A DNA stretch of 64,000 nucleotides, from positions 62,001 through 126,000 of the forward strand of contig JAFWEW010000013.1 in NCBI GenBank assembly GCA_017512725.1. The letters run 5' to 3'. This document shows, piece by piece, positions 41,680 through 52,221 of this stretch. This stretch comes from Solobacterium sp. (GTDB lineage Bacteria > Bacillota_I > Bacilli_A > Erysipelotrichales > Erysipelotrichaceae). The notes beneath the pieces are model-generated. The model made no database searches, had not been told where the DNA came from, and was given only the letters and a program-made list of their open reading frames with translations. Made by a program: the position numbers and the translations under genes. Each line of letters begins with the position of its first letter. The stretch's first letter is position 1.

Positions 41680-43107
41680 TCATAACATCAGTTTTTCCAA
41701 ACAATCACATAAAGGTAATAGTTCGTCCAATTTTTCAACGATGCGTTGCTGTTCTTCAATGGGAGGGATTGGTACCATAATTGAGTTTAAGTTTTCCTGA
41801 TTGAGCTTCGGAACAGCTATTCCGTTTATCAATCCCATCAAAGGAAGATTGCAGGAGTCAAGGAACCCTTTGAGAAATCGTATTTCTATTTCAATTGGTT
41901 TTACAACGTGAACGTGATTATTTGCCCAAAACCTACCTTTGGCAATAAACGAATTATCCCTATCCACAAAGAAGTTGCCACCATCTTCTCCAATCATTAA
42001 GTATTCACCATCAAACAAATAGTCATCTACCTTGTCAATTGCACCGGTTGCACCATAATAAGGATAAACACCGCCACTGGATTTAACCCTAAGTTCCTTG
42101 GAAACCGGCCTTCTGTCTCCATCGCAATTTGAAACTAATGCTCCAAAGCGCATCCATTCCCAATTTATAGGAATATCAAACGGTATATCGCCTTCTCCAA
42201 ACGTGAGAGAACCCTTAGGTTTTCTAATTGTTTTATCTTTAATACCCCGCTCTCTAATGGTATTGATCCTCGCAATCAATTCGTGAACATCCCCATCACT
42301 CTCCAACTGCTCCGTCAACTTTCCCTGCATAGCCGCCTGCAGAATGGCATCCCTCATATTCCCAGGGAACGCCTTATGCAGTTCCGTAAGCTGCCTCTCA
42401 ATCTTCTCGTATTCATCGATCTTTGCCATCAATTCATCGACTCTGGCAACGATACGGGCTTGTTCTTCGATGGGAGGGAGCGGAATGAGAAAATGTTTAA
42501 GTTTATCGGCTTTGATTCCTTTAGCTGTTGTCCCGGTACAGTTATCAAGTAGCTGATGCTGGAATGCCGGTGAAAGAATGAAAAGCATGTATAATTTCGG
42601 AATTAATCGTCCTTTTACATATTCCTTAAATGTGATAACTCTTTGTCCACATGATGTTTTTTCAAGATCACAAAGAGCTGCCATTCCCATTGGGGCTTCG
42701 GTGGTAAATAAAAGATCGCCGTATTCTGTAATTCCTCTCGACTGTCGGTTTTGATACTCATCTTCTGAAATATATTCCTTGCGAGTATAATCCATATATC
42801 CTTTGCGGATATTTGATGCAGTTATTAAGAACACCCCTTCTTTAGTTTTGTTTGGTGTTTTACCTCTGTAATCGACGAAATCAAACAACTCATTCAGTTC
42901 TGTCATCACCCAATTCGAAGGTATTTCGAAATCCATAGAGCTATAGTCAAGTTCTGATTTACAAGGTGATATCCTACTATGTGCATCTTTTATTACCTTA
43001 TAATTCTCATTTGCATTGCTATCTGTATAAATTTGTTCTGTCAGTTTTCCTTGAATAGCGGCCTGTAGCACCGCTTCTCTCAATTCCTGTGCTAATACAT
43101 GAGGCAT
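41680..43107 (-). CDS. hsdS: Type I restriction specificity subunit HsdS (resident system)
   Basis: 475 residues with two target-recognition domains. The conserved repeats bracket them: LREAVLQAAIQGKLTEQ near the N-terminus and MRDAILQAAMQGKLTEQ in the centre, with IPLPPIEEQARIVARVDELMAKIDEYEK and VPIPPIEEQQRIVEKLDELLPLCDCLE after each domain. Determines the bipartite DNA site. It starts 1 bp after the truncated hsdM 3' part and looks intact, but its cognate HsdM is broken by the insertion. Confidence 0.92.
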   Translation of the reverse strand: MPHVLAQELREAVLQAAIQGKLTEQIYTDSNANENYKVIKDAHSRISPCKSELDYSSMDFEIPSNWVMTELNELFDFVDYRGKTPNKTKEGVFLITASNIRKGYMDYTRKEYISEDEYQNRQSRGITEYGDLLFTTEAPMGMAALCDLEKTSCGQRVITFKEYVKGRLIPKLYMLFILSPAFQHQLLDNCTGTTAKGIKADKLKHFLIPLPPIEEQARIVARVDELMAKIDEYEKIERQLTELHKAFPGNMRDAILQAAMQGKLTEQLESDGDVHELIARINTIRERGIKDKTIRKPKGSLTFGEGDIPFDIPINWEWMRFGALVSNCDGDRRPVSKELRVKSSGGVYPYYGATGAIDKVDDYLFDGEYLMIGEDGGNFFVDRDNSFIAKGRFWANNHVHVVKPIEIEIRFLKGFLDSCNLPLMGLINGIAVPKLNQENLNSIMVPIPPIEEQQRIVEKLDELLPLCDCLEKLML

Positions 43108-43108
43108 T

Positions 43109-44095
43109 TCACTTCACCCCCAGCAGATTCAAAATCTCCTGAAGCTTGGCATCCATTTCGGCATCCAATGTTTCCCGTTTCTCGATAAAGGTCTTAATTG
43201 TATCTTCCGGAGACAGAATGACCTTTTCTTCTACAGGGAATCCGCAGAGATCAAGATTGTAGCCATTGTCTGCGATCTCCTGAATGGTATATTTCTTCGA
43301 CTTCCATGTATCAGATTGGCTGTCGTCTTTCTTTTCATCCATGATTTCAACACGGTTATTCCACCACTCAATTGCAGGATTAAAGTGTTCCAACTTCATA
43401 GGCTTAGTTTTGCTGAAGTGTTTGTAGCCTTCCGGCATATCTAAGCGATAGAACCAAGTATCTTCCGTTGGCTTGTCATGATCAAAGAACAGAATATTTG
43501 TCGCAATATTTGTATAGGGCGAGAAAACACTTTGTGGCATGCGGATAATGGTGTGTAGATTGAACTCAGACATCAGCTTCTTCTTTATTGAAACCTTCGC
43601 ATTATCATTACCAAACAGGAAGCCGTCCGGAAGGATTACTGCAGCTCTTCCATTCTTCTTCAGACGATACATAATGACAGACATAAAGAGATCGGCTGTT
43701 TCGCTGCTTGCAAGATCCGCAGGGAAATGATTCTTGATCTCTGTCTTTTCCGATCCACCATACGGCGGATTCATGAGCACTACATCGAACTGATCATCAT
43801 CTGTATAGTCCAAAACATCTTTTGTCAGGGAATTGTCGTGATAAATCTTCGGCATGTCAATATCATGAAGCAACATATTCGTAACACACAGCATGTACGG
43901 AAACTGCTTCTTTTCGATACCATAAATTGAATTATTGACCTTTTCCTGATCATCAGCCGACTTTGCTTTGGGCTGCAGCTGCCCAAGCCAGCTGGTAAGG
44001 AATCCGCCGGTTCCGCACGCAAAATCTGCACACTGTTCACCAATCTGCGGATTGATCATCAGAGCCATAAATTCTGTGCATGCACGCGGCGTGAA
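43109..44095 (-). pseudogene. hsdM: hsdM 3' part (resident methyltransferase, split by transposon)
   Basis: The coding frame begins at 44095 with FTPRACTEFMALMINPQIG and continues through SAM motif FACGTGGF and catalytic NPPYGGSEKTEIKNHF to a normal C-terminus. The N-terminal 168 residues are missing here and sit at 60755-61258. An internal ATG (44068) could start a 319-residue fragment lacking the N-terminal helical domain, so methyltransferase activity is unlikely. Confidence 0.92.
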
Positions 44096-44115
44096 TACGT
44101 ATAATAATTTTGAAA

Positions 44116-44295
44116 GTGTTCATCTTTTTCAACACACCCATCAAAAACCGCATAAATAAAGGCTTTTGCGCACCTTGCCGGTTCTAATTGTAATATATTT
44201 TATGTTTTTTGGAAATTCACAGGCCGGAAAACGAAAACAATTATTTTACACACTTTGTGATAATATATAAATTTTGAAAATGTTCATATTTTTAT
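44116..44295. repeat. Left-end subterminal repeats
   Basis: TTTTGAAAGTGTTCATCTTTTT (about 44108-44129) and TTTTGAAAATGTTCATATTTTT (about 44272-44292) are near-identical. GTGTTCAACTTTT recurs at the right end (60690-60702). Likely recombinase binding sites. Confidence 0.6.
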
Positions 44296-44355
44296 TGTTT
44301 TGCCCTATAATGGAATTAGCTATCAGATCCATTATCTGTCTATTTAGGAGGCCTG

Positions 44356-45729
44356 ATGAAAGCCATCATTGAAAAGAAAAAGGGTAACGAGACTTTTTAC
44401 GAAGTCCAAGAATACATAGACGACAAACTTATAAATAAACGGACTGTGTTTTGTAAGGTTGCAAGCATCAACAAGAAAACAACCACATATTTCATTTTTT
44501 ACAATTCTGACATGGTCCCTATTTCTGACGCTTTTTCATTTGTTAATCAGTACCTGGCAGGTAAAGCCTTGAACACCAGAATAAAAGCATGTGAAGCATT
44601 AAAGGTTCTCTTTTGCTTCGAAGAAATAGTCGGAAAACAGATCAAAACCTTTAAAGCCTCAGACATTAACGATCTGAAGTATTTTCTGCATGGGTATTCC
44701 CCTTCTGGACAACTGCTGTCACTAGACTTAGCTACTATACGTTCAAATGACACGATCAATGGATACCTTTCTGTGTACCGGAATTATTTGGGTTACTTAG
44801 GAATTACCGATCACTCTTTATTTGATACGTCCGGGAGAATTACCTATCCCCGGGACGAAATTGGCAGTGACTTTGCTTACCGTGGAAAGAATTACAAAAA
44901 TAACGAGCGTTCGCCGAAGAAGGTAATTGAAGTTCCGAAATATATTTCTGTCGAAGAATTTGAAGCAATTCTCAAGTACATTCGTAAAAAATACTCCTTA
45001 AGAGAGGAAATAATCGTACGCCTCATGTATCAATGCGGGTTGAGAATTGGAGAAGTCCTTGGCTTAACGTTCGATGATGTTGTGATGGAAAAGTCCAATG
45101 ACGGAGTCTATTTCCCGATCGCCTATATACGGAATCGCGTATCTGACAAATATGGGCAGTTTGCAAAGACATGTATGAAAGTATTTAGTAGAAAACAATA
45201 CACAACAAGCGAATACAACACCTACGGATATGGGTATCAGTCAGTAGTCTTACCGAGAGACTTGTATGACCTTATAAACGAATACATTGAAACCACACAC
45301 GTACCTATCCGTGATAATCCCGTCACTAATAAAAGATATATTACTAAGTCGATTGCTGATCGAGTTCGCGGTTCGGAACTGTATGAAGACGACAACTATT
45401 ACATCTTTATTAATTCGATTGGAACACCATTTAGCATCGCGAGCTGGGATGATATTTTGCGGGATATCTTCAAGTCTGTCGGTATTCACGTTGATAAAAA
45501 CCGCCGCAAAAACAATTTAAATCACAGATTCCGGCATGGGTTTGCGATGTTTCAGGTTATGTATCTTGGTGTAAAAGAAGTTGAACTGGCCAAATTAATG
45601 AGACATTCAAACCTCTCGTCGGTACTGTGCTATTTCCAACCGACAATAACCGATCAGATCAAGTTGAAAACGGAATTTGTGGAAAGTTTATACGAAGTCG
45701 TCCCTGCACTTAGGAGGACACAACAATGA
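44356..45729 (+). CDS. Tyrosine recombinase, Tn554 TnpA-like
   Basis: 457 residues, start behind TAGGAGG. The C-terminal catalytic domain has Arg in YQCGLRIGEVLGLTFDD, NHRFRHGFAMFQ (H-x-x-R-H), the second His in LMRHSNLSS and the nucleophile in VLCYFQP, so the set is complete. First of four overlapping genes (ATGA with the next). In Tn554 the TnpA and TnpB recombinases act together at a fixed target. Stop is TGA. Confidence 0.88.
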   Translation: MKAIIEKKKGNETFYEVQEYIDDKLINKRTVFCKVASINKKTTTYFIFYNSDMVPISDAFSFVNQYLAGKALNTRIKACEALKVLFCFEEIVGKQIKTFKASDINDLKYFLHGYSPSGQLLSLDLATIRSNDTINGYLSVYRNYLGYLGITDHSLFDTSGRITYPRDEIGSDFAYRGKNYKNNERSPKKVIEVPKYISVEEFEAILKYIRKKYSLREEIIVRLMYQCGLRIGEVLGLTFDDVVMEKSNDGVYFPIAYIRNRVSDKYGQFAKTCMKVFSRKQYTTSEYNTYGYGYQSVVLPRDLYDLINEYIETTHVPIRDNPVTNKRYITKSIADRVRGSELYEDDNYYIFINSIGTPFSIASWDDILRDIFKSVGIHVDKNRRKNNLNHRFRHGFAMFQVMYLGVKEVELAKLMRHSNLSSVLCYFQPTITDQIKLKTEFVESLYEVVPALRRTQQ

Positions 45730-48416
45730 GCCAGTTAAGCCAGCATTTTCAAAACAGCCCTGTTTTAGCTGCATATACCGATACCGGAACAAGGGAATTC
45801 GTATGTGAATTTTTACAAGCCACTTATGAAAAAGAGTTCTTAACCAAAAAAGCATCCGTTCTACAGCATCTTTATAATTTGTCGGCGTTTACAAAGAACA
45901 TTACTATCAGCGAGATTACCACTGACAGCGTCGTTTCATTTTTGCTTGACGCGTCGCCGGGAAGAAGAAAAATCCTTATACAGTTCTTAATTTATATGTG
46001 CAAGAAAGGCTACTTCCATGAAGATAGTTCACGGAATATTCGCAGATTGCCGAAACTTGAACAGTTTTTTACAGAACATCCTTTCAAAGCCCGGCACGCA
46101 ATCTACGTTCTTACAAATCCTCATTTTGAAGAACTGATGGCATCAGCTTTATTCGCAAAACGAGAAGAGAAATACGGATACTCCGCGTTATTCTTCGAGT
46201 TGCCTTCAGATGAAATAGTGGCGGATGGTGTGTTCCCGGTACTCAAAAACTTTATTGAGTCTACAAAATGTTCAAGCACCGAAACACCGACGAAAATTAT
46301 TCGCGGTTTTGAAGGAATTAATTATGGTGCATGTAAGCTATTCAATAAGCCAGGGCCAGTTTGCATTACTCCATCAGACATAATGAATGTGTTCGATGAT
46401 GCAGAAAAAACGTACAGTCCTCCCACACCGGCTCAAATATTCACCGCCTCATTCAAAATGCTGCGTGTTTTAAAAGATAAAGGGCTTATTTCTGATCGGC
46501 ATATTTGTGCCGCAGTAGATATTTCCAGTCGCGTTTCTACGCTTACCAATAACATGATTCGCAATATATTCGCTTCAGATCACCCGGAGCAGTTTTCCGT
46601 TTTTACCTTTCAGGAAGGATCTCATGCAGGAGAAAATCATGTCGTTTATATTGACATAGCGAGTGCATCACTTAGAGAAGCGGCGACGGCATTTCTTTCG
46701 CAATATAACCACACTGACAGCGGAACAATACACTTCTTCTCGACGTTTGACACTTCATTGATGCCAATTAAGAACGCTTCTTTTTCCGATCTGTCATTCA
46801 ACACATTTTCCAGCCAAATTGAGTATTACAAAACTCATTCGTTAAAAAAACGCATCATTAGTGCTTGCACGGCCTTTTATCTGTACCTTCAGCAACATTA
46901 CGTTTCAGATGTGTTTGAAAAATCCGGTATTCCTGATTGTGTTCTGCATCGAAGCGACGTTGGTTACTTAATAGCAGATGGGTACTCTGTAGTTATTCAT
47001 AATCCGCTTGAACCGGTTCCTTCGAGTAATAAATGGCTTCTTTGCTATTTTCCAACCAAAAACAGTAGCGTAATTGAAACGCGGACATTGGATTTTACTA
47101 CTGTTCGTTGCCCTCTGTATAAAGACTGGTTAAAAAGCTATATATGGCACGAAGATGTAAAAGTTGAAACCAAAGCGCATCCGTTTTATAACATCCGGGA
47201 TTGCCTTAACTACCTATATGACCTTAAGACAGGCGCCGTTGCAAGTATCTTCGCGCGTCCTAGTTCTCAAATTGCAAGAATTACGTCAAATGATGCCGCC
47301 GCTTTGAGAAATCATATCATCACGATGTTTGATAACAACAGGACTATTCTGCGGTATATTTATGGCACTCGTTCCGTTCTCCAATACGTTTCCGATAATA
47401 AGCTTGGTCATGTTGACCCAGGGTTTTTCTACAATCTTTCGTATACTCTCAGCAATGATTATGACACCGGAACAGCAATACCCGATGCAGAACTGATCCT
47501 GCTTACGGATGCTTTCAAAAAGCGCGCATTAACTGATAACATCGCTGCAATATGCTATTCAGTTGTATATATTGCATTGGAAACAGAATTACGGCCTATT
47601 TCAATTTACGGGTTGAAAACCGACTGTGTTTTGGAAACCGCCAAGAAGGGCGAACATGTTATTGCTGTTGAGGAAAAGACATCCGGTGGCGAAATCGTTC
47701 ATCATCCCATCACAAAGTACTGTGTGAAGGAAATTGAAGAAGTCCGCCGGAGAACCGAAGACTATCGTAATCAGTGTGTTGATGAGATGTTACATGGGAC
47801 GTTGTTTATTATTCCTCATAACAAAATCGGGACTTTTAAGCAGATTGACGGCGACACAGTAAACAAATACATAAAAAAATGCTGCTCCGATGCCGGCATA
47901 GCCAATTACACAATGCGTGATGTTCGCAAGACTCATATGACAAACGCCTTACGATACAAGATTAAGAATTCTCTCTCTGACCTGCAGCAAAACATACTTT
48001 CTGGGCATAAGAGTCCGGTTACAGACGATATTCATTACGCTCGACTTGATATTCGGGAGATGCTTGAGTCTGTTCATGGCATTGTTATCGGAAAAGAAGT
48101 CATTAAAGGCTCTGTCGGAAGCGAATCTGACGTTTCCATAATGACACCTGATAATTCTGTATCAAATGGTTGTGGTTACTGCAAAAGCAAAGATTGTAAT
48201 GAGCTTTCCTACATTGATTGCTTATTATGCAAGGATTTCGTTACTTTTCCGGATCGACTCCCCTTTTTCAAGGAGCGAATTGCTACTATCAATGAACAAA
48301 TACAGAAAGCTTCCGTTCCGCATGACAAGGAAGATCTTGCCAATATTAAGAAGCTGCTTGTTATGTATGAAGAACAAATTCTCATTCGTATGAAGGAGGA
48401 TAGCACCGATGAGTGA
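45726..48416 (+). CDS. Large tyrosine recombinase, second of trio
   Basis: 896 residues, unusually long. The catalytic domain is C-terminal: Arg in ALETELRPISIYGLKTD, YTMRDVRKTHMTNALRY (box II with Arg in place of the usual first His), LSGHKSPVTDDIHYARLD with His and the candidate Tyr. A Cys-rich segment follows (CGYCKSKDCNELSYIDCLLCKDFV), resembling a zinc-binding element. The long N-terminal half has no motif I recognise. Overlaps the first gene by 4 bp and the next by 8. Confidence 0.82.
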   Translation: MSQLSQHFQNSPVLAAYTDTGTREFVCEFLQATYEKEFLTKKASVLQHLYNLSAFTKNITISEITTDSVVSFLLDASPGRRKILIQFLIYMCKKGYFHEDSSRNIRRLPKLEQFFTEHPFKARHAIYVLTNPHFEELMASALFAKREEKYGYSALFFELPSDEIVADGVFPVLKNFIESTKCSSTETPTKIIRGFEGINYGACKLFNKPGPVCITPSDIMNVFDDAEKTYSPPTPAQIFTASFKMLRVLKDKGLISDRHICAAVDISSRVSTLTNNMIRNIFASDHPEQFSVFTFQEGSHAGENHVVYIDIASASLREAATAFLSQYNHTDSGTIHFFSTFDTSLMPIKNASFSDLSFNTFSSQIEYYKTHSLKKRIISACTAFYLYLQQHYVSDVFEKSGIPDCVLHRSDVGYLIADGYSVVIHNPLEPVPSSNKWLLCYFPTKNSSVIETRTLDFTTVRCPLYKDWLKSYIWHEDVKVETKAHPFYNIRDCLNYLYDLKTGAVASIFARPSSQIARITSNDAAALRNHIITMFDNNRTILRYIYGTRSVLQYVSDNKLGHVDPGFFYNLSYTLSNDYDTGTAIPDAELILLTDAFKKRALTDNIAAICYSVVYIALETELRPISIYGLKTDCVLETAKKGEHVIAVEEKTSGGEIVHHPITKYCVKEIEEVRRRTEDYRNQCVDEMLHGTLFIIPHNKIGTFKQIDGDTVNKYIKKCCSDAGIANYTMRDVRKTHMTNALRYKIKNSLSDLQQNILSGHKSPVTDDIHYARLDIREMLESVHGIVIGKEVIKGSVGSESDVSIMTPDNSVSNGCGYCKSKDCNELSYIDCLLCKDFVTFPDRLPFFKERIATINEQIQKASVPHDKEDLANIKKLLVMYEEQILIRMKEDSTDE

Positions 48417-50343
48417 CAATGTTATTACACTTACAGAACTGAATGATCAGTATAATTTACCTTCAAACATTTCTATCGACTCCGACAAATTCGGCGGTTA
48501 CTTGGAGAACATAAAGCATCTACAGAGGCTTCCGTTTTCTAAGGCGGACATTTGTTATGGTGATGATCTTTGGGACTTTTCAGGTTATTCACAGCTTAAT
48601 ATTGCTAAGAGCGAACTCAGGTTCAACTTCTCAAATGTGCCAGAAGCATTCCGCGATGATTTGAAGAACTATGTGCTTGCGAAAATTCTTGAAAATAAAT
48701 TGAAAATACAGAGCATTCACAGTGCGATGCTTTCTATTTCTCAGTTTTTTCAGTATGCCGAGAGCCGACATGTTTATGCGGTTGAAGATATCACAAAGGG
48801 GATTGTGAAAGACTATTTACAATTATGCAGGAACACTAAATCCCTCTCCGGTGTTCGCATTGCCAAAACCAATATTAAGTCGTTTTATATTCAGTACGAC
48901 ATTAACATTAAAGACATTACTACTCCTGGATTGATGGATCTGTTTGAATACGATGATCATCGTGCGTTTAAGGCTCTCAAAGAACAGAACCGCACTAAAA
49001 ACATCCCGGATGGGTATTTCAATAGGTTAAAAACCGCCATTTATACCGTTATAAATGATGATAATGTTCCGGTTCATATACGCGCTGCCGCTTGCATATA
49101 TGTCATTCTAATGCAAACAGGTTTACGGATCGGCGAAATCCTCGGCTTATATTCAGATTCGCTGAAAACAACAACAATATTCACAGGCGAGGAAGCTTAT
49201 TATATCGAATATCGTACTTGGAAGCGGGAGCACATGAACAATCTGGCGACTATCGCAAAAACTGCCGCGAATAAGGAGGCAAAAGATGCATTTGATCGTC
49301 TTGTCGAGCTTCATAAAGATAAAAGAGAAGCATTAAACCTGCCTTACTTATATATGGGCAGTGATCGTTATCCTACTGAAGACAAATTCCCTTTATGCAG
49401 TGAAGACTTCAAGGAAGACGCCTTCGATCTGATGATCTATCTCCATGAAAATGGTCTTTTGGAAACAGTAGACCTTTCGGCAGATACATATCCCGATATC
49501 CATGTTTTCAAAGTGCGTCATCGCTATATCAAGGGCGCAAATGGCACTAAGACGCCAATTATCACATTGTCCTTTCCTGATACCCAGCAATTCCGGTTTC
49601 ACTGTTGCTCAGAGTTATATAACAAAGGAGTTCCGCTTGAGTATATCAAACGATTTATGTCTCATCTAACAACAGAGATGGTGAGGTATCACATCTACCC
49701 GGAAAAGAGCCCGCAAGAAAACATGGAGTTCTCCGTTTCCGTATTAAAAGGGATTATTACCGGAGAAACACCCATTCTTGGTGGTGATAAAGGATTAACA
49801 AAGTCTATTTTGAAATTCATAGAGTCAAATAATCTATCTGTCGAGAAAGACTTGGAGACTATCAGCAAAAACCTTGCCCTGAAAATACCAATCCGTCAAA
49901 AGGCGGGTGGAGTTTGCATAAAATCATCGCAATTACGTGACTGCCGTGTGGATGGCCAAACCAATGAGTTTTACTGCGCTTATGGTGTATGCCCGAACAT
50001 CGTTCACTTTTACTACATGGCCGACATTACATATCGCCATTGTAAAGAATTGGCCGAAGTCATTGGGGTGAATAGAATTCGGGAGCAACAATATTACAAT
50101 TCGCAAGGCAAAAACATGTCTAAAGCAGACCGGAACATTTATCCGAAACAGATTCAAAAGAATATAAATATGCTTTATTCGTTAGCTACTAAAAAATTGG
50201 ATCCAGAGATTACGGATCTTAAAAGGGCTCTACGGGAGCAGGGATTGGAAAAAGTATTCTACGCACATCCGGAGCTTAAAGATATTGTAGAAAACCTGGA
50301 CACTATCGAAGAGGAATTAAAGGTATGGAAAACATTGAGATAA
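48409..50343 (+). CDS. Tyrosine recombinase, Tn554 TnpB-like
   Basis: 644 residues, close to the size of Tn554 TnpB. Catalytic Arg in LMQTGLRIGEILGLYSD, FRFHCCSELYNKGVPLEYIKRFMSH and nucleophile Tyr in EMVRYHIYPEK; the first box-II His is Gln. A C-terminal Cys-containing segment (GGVCIKSSQLRDCRVDGQTNEFYCAYGVCP) follows, as in TnpB proteins. Third of the overlapping set. Confidence 0.85.
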   Translation: MSDNVITLTELNDQYNLPSNISIDSDKFGGYLENIKHLQRLPFSKADICYGDDLWDFSGYSQLNIAKSELRFNFSNVPEAFRDDLKNYVLAKILENKLKIQSIHSAMLSISQFFQYAESRHVYAVEDITKGIVKDYLQLCRNTKSLSGVRIAKTNIKSFYIQYDINIKDITTPGLMDLFEYDDHRAFKALKEQNRTKNIPDGYFNRLKTAIYTVINDDNVPVHIRAAACIYVILMQTGLRIGEILGLYSDSLKTTTIFTGEEAYYIEYRTWKREHMNNLATIAKTAANKEAKDAFDRLVELHKDKREALNLPYLYMGSDRYPTEDKFPLCSEDFKEDAFDLMIYLHENGLLETVDLSADTYPDIHVFKVRHRYIKGANGTKTPIITLSFPDTQQFRFHCCSELYNKGVPLEYIKRFMSHLTTEMVRYHIYPEKSPQENMEFSVSVLKGIITGETPILGGDKGLTKSILKFIESNNLSVEKDLETISKNLALKIPIRQKAGGVCIKSSQLRDCRVDGQTNEFYCAYGVCPNIVHFYYMADITYRHCKELAEVIGVNRIREQQYYNSQGKNMSKADRNIYPKQIQKNINMLYSLATKKLDPEITDLKRALREQGLEKVFYAHPELKDIVENLDTIEEELKVWKTLR

Positions 50344-50855
50344 TAAAAGCCAAGTTGAATGAACTCGGCGAAGACTATGATTCGCTAAAACCTTTTATGC
50401 AGAAATGGCTGCTGAAAGTAGAAGAAGCTATCCAGCAACAGGAGCTGCAGCAAAAGGAGGCACTTGAGAAATTGAAAACCGCTGATTACTCTGTAAAGAC
50501 CATAGCAGAGTCTGTCGGCGCCTCCCGCACGACGATGTATAATCACCAGCAGCTGCTTAAGCGGTACATCGAGCACTCTTATCAGGCTTCTGTATCATCC
50601 AGCCCGTTCTCGGCTATATCAAAGCTCCAAGAGGACAAGTCTCTTCTCCAGGAACAGCTTTCTAAAATGATTGAACGCGATGTCGATGTTGAACTTTTAA
50701 AAATGGAGAATGTTTCACTTGTAAACACTCTTGAAGGTAAAAATGCAGAGATTAAGCGGTTAGAAGCCAGAGTTTCTGAACTCTCAGAAGAAAACCATCG
50801 TTTAAAAGCATCAAACACCGCTATCCCGAATAAACCCTTTATGAAAAAGTCATAG
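50325..50855 (+). CDS. TnpC-like HTH/coiled-coil protein of Tn554-type elements (DUF6262-like)
   Basis: 176 residues. An HTH (YSVKTIAESVGASRTTMYNHQQLLKRYI, about 52-80) is followed by a long coiled coil (LQEDKSLLQEQLSKMIER to VSELSEENHRLKA). It overlaps the TnpB-like gene by 19 bp. In Tn554, TnpC influences the orientation and frequency of integration. Confidence 0.82.
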   Translation: MENIEIIKAKLNELGEDYDSLKPFMQKWLLKVEEAIQQQELQQKEALEKLKTADYSVKTIAESVGASRTTMYNHQQLLKRYIEHSYQASVSSSPFSAISKLQEDKSLLQEQLSKMIERDVDVELLKMENVSLVNTLEGKNAEIKRLEARVSELSEENHRLKASNTAIPNKPFMKKS

Positions 50856-50856
50856 T

Positions 50857-52221
50857 TCAGCTGAAGATTTTGAATGCCTTATTTTTGCAGTAATCTGTAA
50901 TGAACTGATATGTTACGTTGTTCGTTTCAATCGCCTTTTGACATGCCTCTTCCAACAACGCTGGGGTATATTTTGTTGAATAGTGAAGTAATGTTTCACA
51001 TACTTTGTACGCCTGTACTTCATACGTTTTCTTTTGTAGAAGCCAGTCAATAGCCTGTAACGTATTGGATCCTATCTTTGCCGCCCACAATCTGAGTGAT
51101 TTTCCGGATATCTCTCCAAATGGCACAGCATCATCACTAACGACATGTTCCGGCAGCGTACTATATTTTCCGGTCCCTGGTTTTAGCCGACGGTGCGTAC
51201 AGAGTACTGTGTTCAAATAGCTAATCTGAATATATTCGTCTGACAGGAATGCCATGAGCTTCTCATGGCGATATTCAAACGGAACGGAGTAATAACAGCC
51301 ATCAACCCGAATATGACGGTTTGATTGCACAGAAACAGGTACATATTCAACTAAGTCATAGTCGGTTTCCGGAAGTTTCCGCAATACCGCTTGTTTTTCA
51401 CATTCAAAGGCGTCCTCATGGTTGAAACGCCCGGAAAAGAGCGGCTGGGTATTGTATTCCTTTAACGCCAGTCTTAATGCCCATATCTGGCTGTCGTCAG
51501 AAATGTCGCCGATCTCTTTCATTGCAGAATTGACGATCTGAATAAATGCATCTGTTTTAGAAACAGGAGTTTCCGTTACCGACATTCCATAATATCCGGC
51601 GCAATCTTCCGTCTCGGCCTTATATTTTTTTGACAGTTGCCCAACAAAATTAATGCAATCTGGTAATGCACCTATTTGATGCATTAATCCGATTAACGCA
51701 TGAATCCACGTCCTGGTTTTTTCGTCGCTTTGTGCCGTCGTGAAAAACACTTTCCCGGAATGCCGGTCTTTAGCAAATAAAACAGAGATCTTCTTTCCAT
51801 TTCTGAAGGAAAACCCGTTTTTGATATATTTGATATCAACGCACGATTGGTATGCCGGAAGCGTATATTTTTCCCTATTCTCTCTTATAAGAAGTTGAAA
51901 CATGGATTTACTGTATCCGGATTTGTTGTTCTCTTTGTAATTGTTCCAAACTGAGGTAACTGTGCTGTTTGGGAGACTAAGTTCAAACATGACCTTTTCT
52001 ATATCAAAAGCCCTTTGATCATGATCTTTTTTGCGATGAAGGATACGGTGTATTTCTGTATCTGACATGGCGGCGTCCGCGTTAAAAACAAATCCCTTCT
52101 CTTCTGCAAGTTTCAGGGTGGTGATAATAGTCTTCCTTGATACTGTCCCTAAAGCATGCTCAATCTGAGAATTATTCATTCCCTGCTGCTTTAAACGGAA
52201 TATATCGTTGTATGGCGTCAT
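50857..52221 (-). CDS. IstA/Mu-transposase-like protein, DDE residues apparently lost
   Basis: 454 residues. N-terminal HTH (IFRLKQQGMNNSQIEHALGTVSRKTIITTLKLAEE) and an RNase-H-like core like IS21 IstA, then a Mu-type beta barrel (HIRVDGCYYSVPFEYRHEKLMAFLSDEYIQI). The first Asp is present in SCVDIKYI. Where IS21 proteins have DN and KGxVE, this one reads CINFVGQL and SKTDAFIQ. No istB ATPase gene is near. It looks like a catalytically dead relative adapted for DNA binding or target choice. ATGA overlap with the serine recombinase gene upstream; ends 2 bp from the TnpC-like gene, tail to tail. Confidence 0.75.
   Translation of the reverse strand: MTPYNDIFRLKQQGMNNSQIEHALGTVSRKTIITTLKLAEEKGFVFNADAAMSDTEIHRILHRKKDHDQRAFDIEKVMFELSLPNSTVTSVWNNYKENNKSGYSKSMFQLLIRENREKYTLPAYQSCVDIKYIKNGFSFRNGKKISVLFAKDRHSGKVFFTTAQSDEKTRTWIHALIGLMHQIGALPDCINFVGQLSKKYKAETEDCAGYYGMSVTETPVSKTDAFIQIVNSAMKEIGDISDDSQIWALRLALKEYNTQPLFSGRFNHEDAFECEKQAVLRKLPETDYDLVEYVPVSVQSNRHIRVDGCYYSVPFEYRHEKLMAFLSDEYIQISYLNTVLCTHRRLKPGTGKYSTLPEHVVSDDAVPFGEISGKSLRLWAAKIGSNTLQAIDWLLQKKTYEVQAYKVCETLLHYSTKYTPALLEEACQKAIETNNVTYQFITDYCKNKAFKIFS

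Noticed and set aside
43109-44068. A short, free-standing methyltransferase starting at 44068
   Set aside because: The frame continues upstream as FTPRACTEF to the transposon edge, and the missing N-terminal domain is found at 60755-61258, so this is half of a split gene.
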